64,000 nt of DNA from Norana najaformis (lineage: Eukaryota; Annelida; Clitellata; Crassiclitellata; Hormogastridae): assembly GCA_964023275.1 (NCBI GenBank), contig OZ029913.1:52592144-52656143 (forward strand), given 5' to 3'. The notes under the pieces are model-generated. The model searched no databases. It saw only the letters and a program-made list of their open reading frames with translations, and was not told where the DNA came from. Positions 63,283 through 64,000 of the stretch are shown here, piece after piece. The position numbers and the translations under genes are program-made. Positions within the stretch are counted from its first letter, which is position 1. Each line of letters begins with the position of its first letter.

Positions 63283-64000
63283 CGCACAAAACTAAAAACA
63301 TCCAAGTTATTCTTATGAGTCATTTATTTTACTATATACAACAACAACATGGCTAAAACTTTAAAAATAGTCATCACAATAAAATAACCATCACAACCAA
63401 ATAGCCATGTCACTCACATAGTTGTCATATTCGAATACACATCATTTCAATTTCATGGTTTGCTCTATAGCTAGGCAGCTCAGACTCCATAAACAAATAT
63501 GTCATCATGTGAAATTAACAAAACTTCTACAGCACCATTATAAAAACTTCTCAACAGCACAAAATCTGCATCATATCATAGTCTATTGCCAAGAGGACAA
63601 GGCAAAATGAAATAGATTAAAATGACAATAATATTTGGTATTTTCTGAGGTTAACATTGTATAATTTGACTTGAAATCAAATCACTAAAGAAATTCTCCC
63701 AATTTGGCACTAAAAGAACTTCATGGAAAAAATAAGGATACACTTATTAGCACTCTTCATTTCTCAGCTAAAGCTTCTGTCAAAAAGGCAAAAGAACAGG
63801 TTCCAAAGTGGATGTAATTTCAATTTCGTTAAATCTAACTCAATATAACTTTTTAAAATCAGGAATACTACACGCATGTGAAAATTGGTAAACTGAATCT
63901 CCTACTAGAAATAGATCAACCTAAGTCCAGAAGAATGTGCAAAGAAGATTTAAAAGAAGTTTGACAGAGGGAGTGGGGGAGAAAGATATTAGGAAAACAA
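63283..64000. other. Upstream region of SAP30BP; nothing recognised
   Basis: AT-rich sequence beyond the SAP30BP start codon. It presumably contains the promoter, but no TATA box, CpG-rich block or noncoding exon can be assigned. Confidence 0.35.

Overview
This is a window of animal nuclear DNA: the genes have spliced exons with GT-AG introns, and the DNA is AT-rich and full of non-LTR retrotransposon remnants, tRNA-derived SINEs and simple repeats. A local cluster of secreted tyrosinases together with RTE and CR1/L2 retrotransposons suggests a marine invertebrate, most likely a lophotrochozoan (mollusc, brachiopod or annelid type). That placement is inference; no marker in the window fixes the species.

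Layout. (1) 1-3.7 kb, minus strand: the 5' end of EFTUD2 (U5 snRNP GTPase Snu114), running off the left edge. (2) 3.7-4.9 kb: a decayed RTE retrotransposon 3' end, a 326-bp GAA tract and promoter-like motifs. (3) 8-27 kb: a tyrosinase cluster with one pseudogene (plus), one intact gene (plus) and two intact paralogues (minus). All three intact genes share one phase-2 intron that splits the Cu-A exon from the Cu-B exon. (4) 20.7-30.5 kb: decayed CR1/L2 retrotransposons, microsatellites, minisatellites and other dispersed repeats, around and inside the tyrosinase introns. (5) 30.7-35.9 kb: a homogeneous satellite of exactly 140 units of 37 bp. (6) 36-41 kb: C-tract repeats, a tRNA-derived SINE and a CR1/L2 reverse-transcriptase segment flanked by an exact 30-bp direct repeat. 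(7) 41.4-54.7 kb, plus strand: an 11-exon MIPOL1 homologue (761 aa predicted). (8) 57.4-63.3 kb, minus strand: an 8-exon SAP30BP homologue (311 aa predicted), convergent with MIPOL1.

The tyrosinases are predicted secreted type-3 copper oxidases with a cysteine-rich C-terminal tail. Such enzymes usually act in pigmentation, sclerotisation, shell or cuticle formation, or immunity. EFTUD2, MIPOL1 and SAP30BP look like ordinary single-copy genes with no evident functional tie to the cluster. The most distinctive observations are a triplicated splice donor in one tyrosinase gene, the mosaic 37-bp satellite, the 30-bp duplication that supplies a stop codon to the RT segment, a perfect 27-bp-arm hairpin, and a likely GC-AG intron in SAP30BP.
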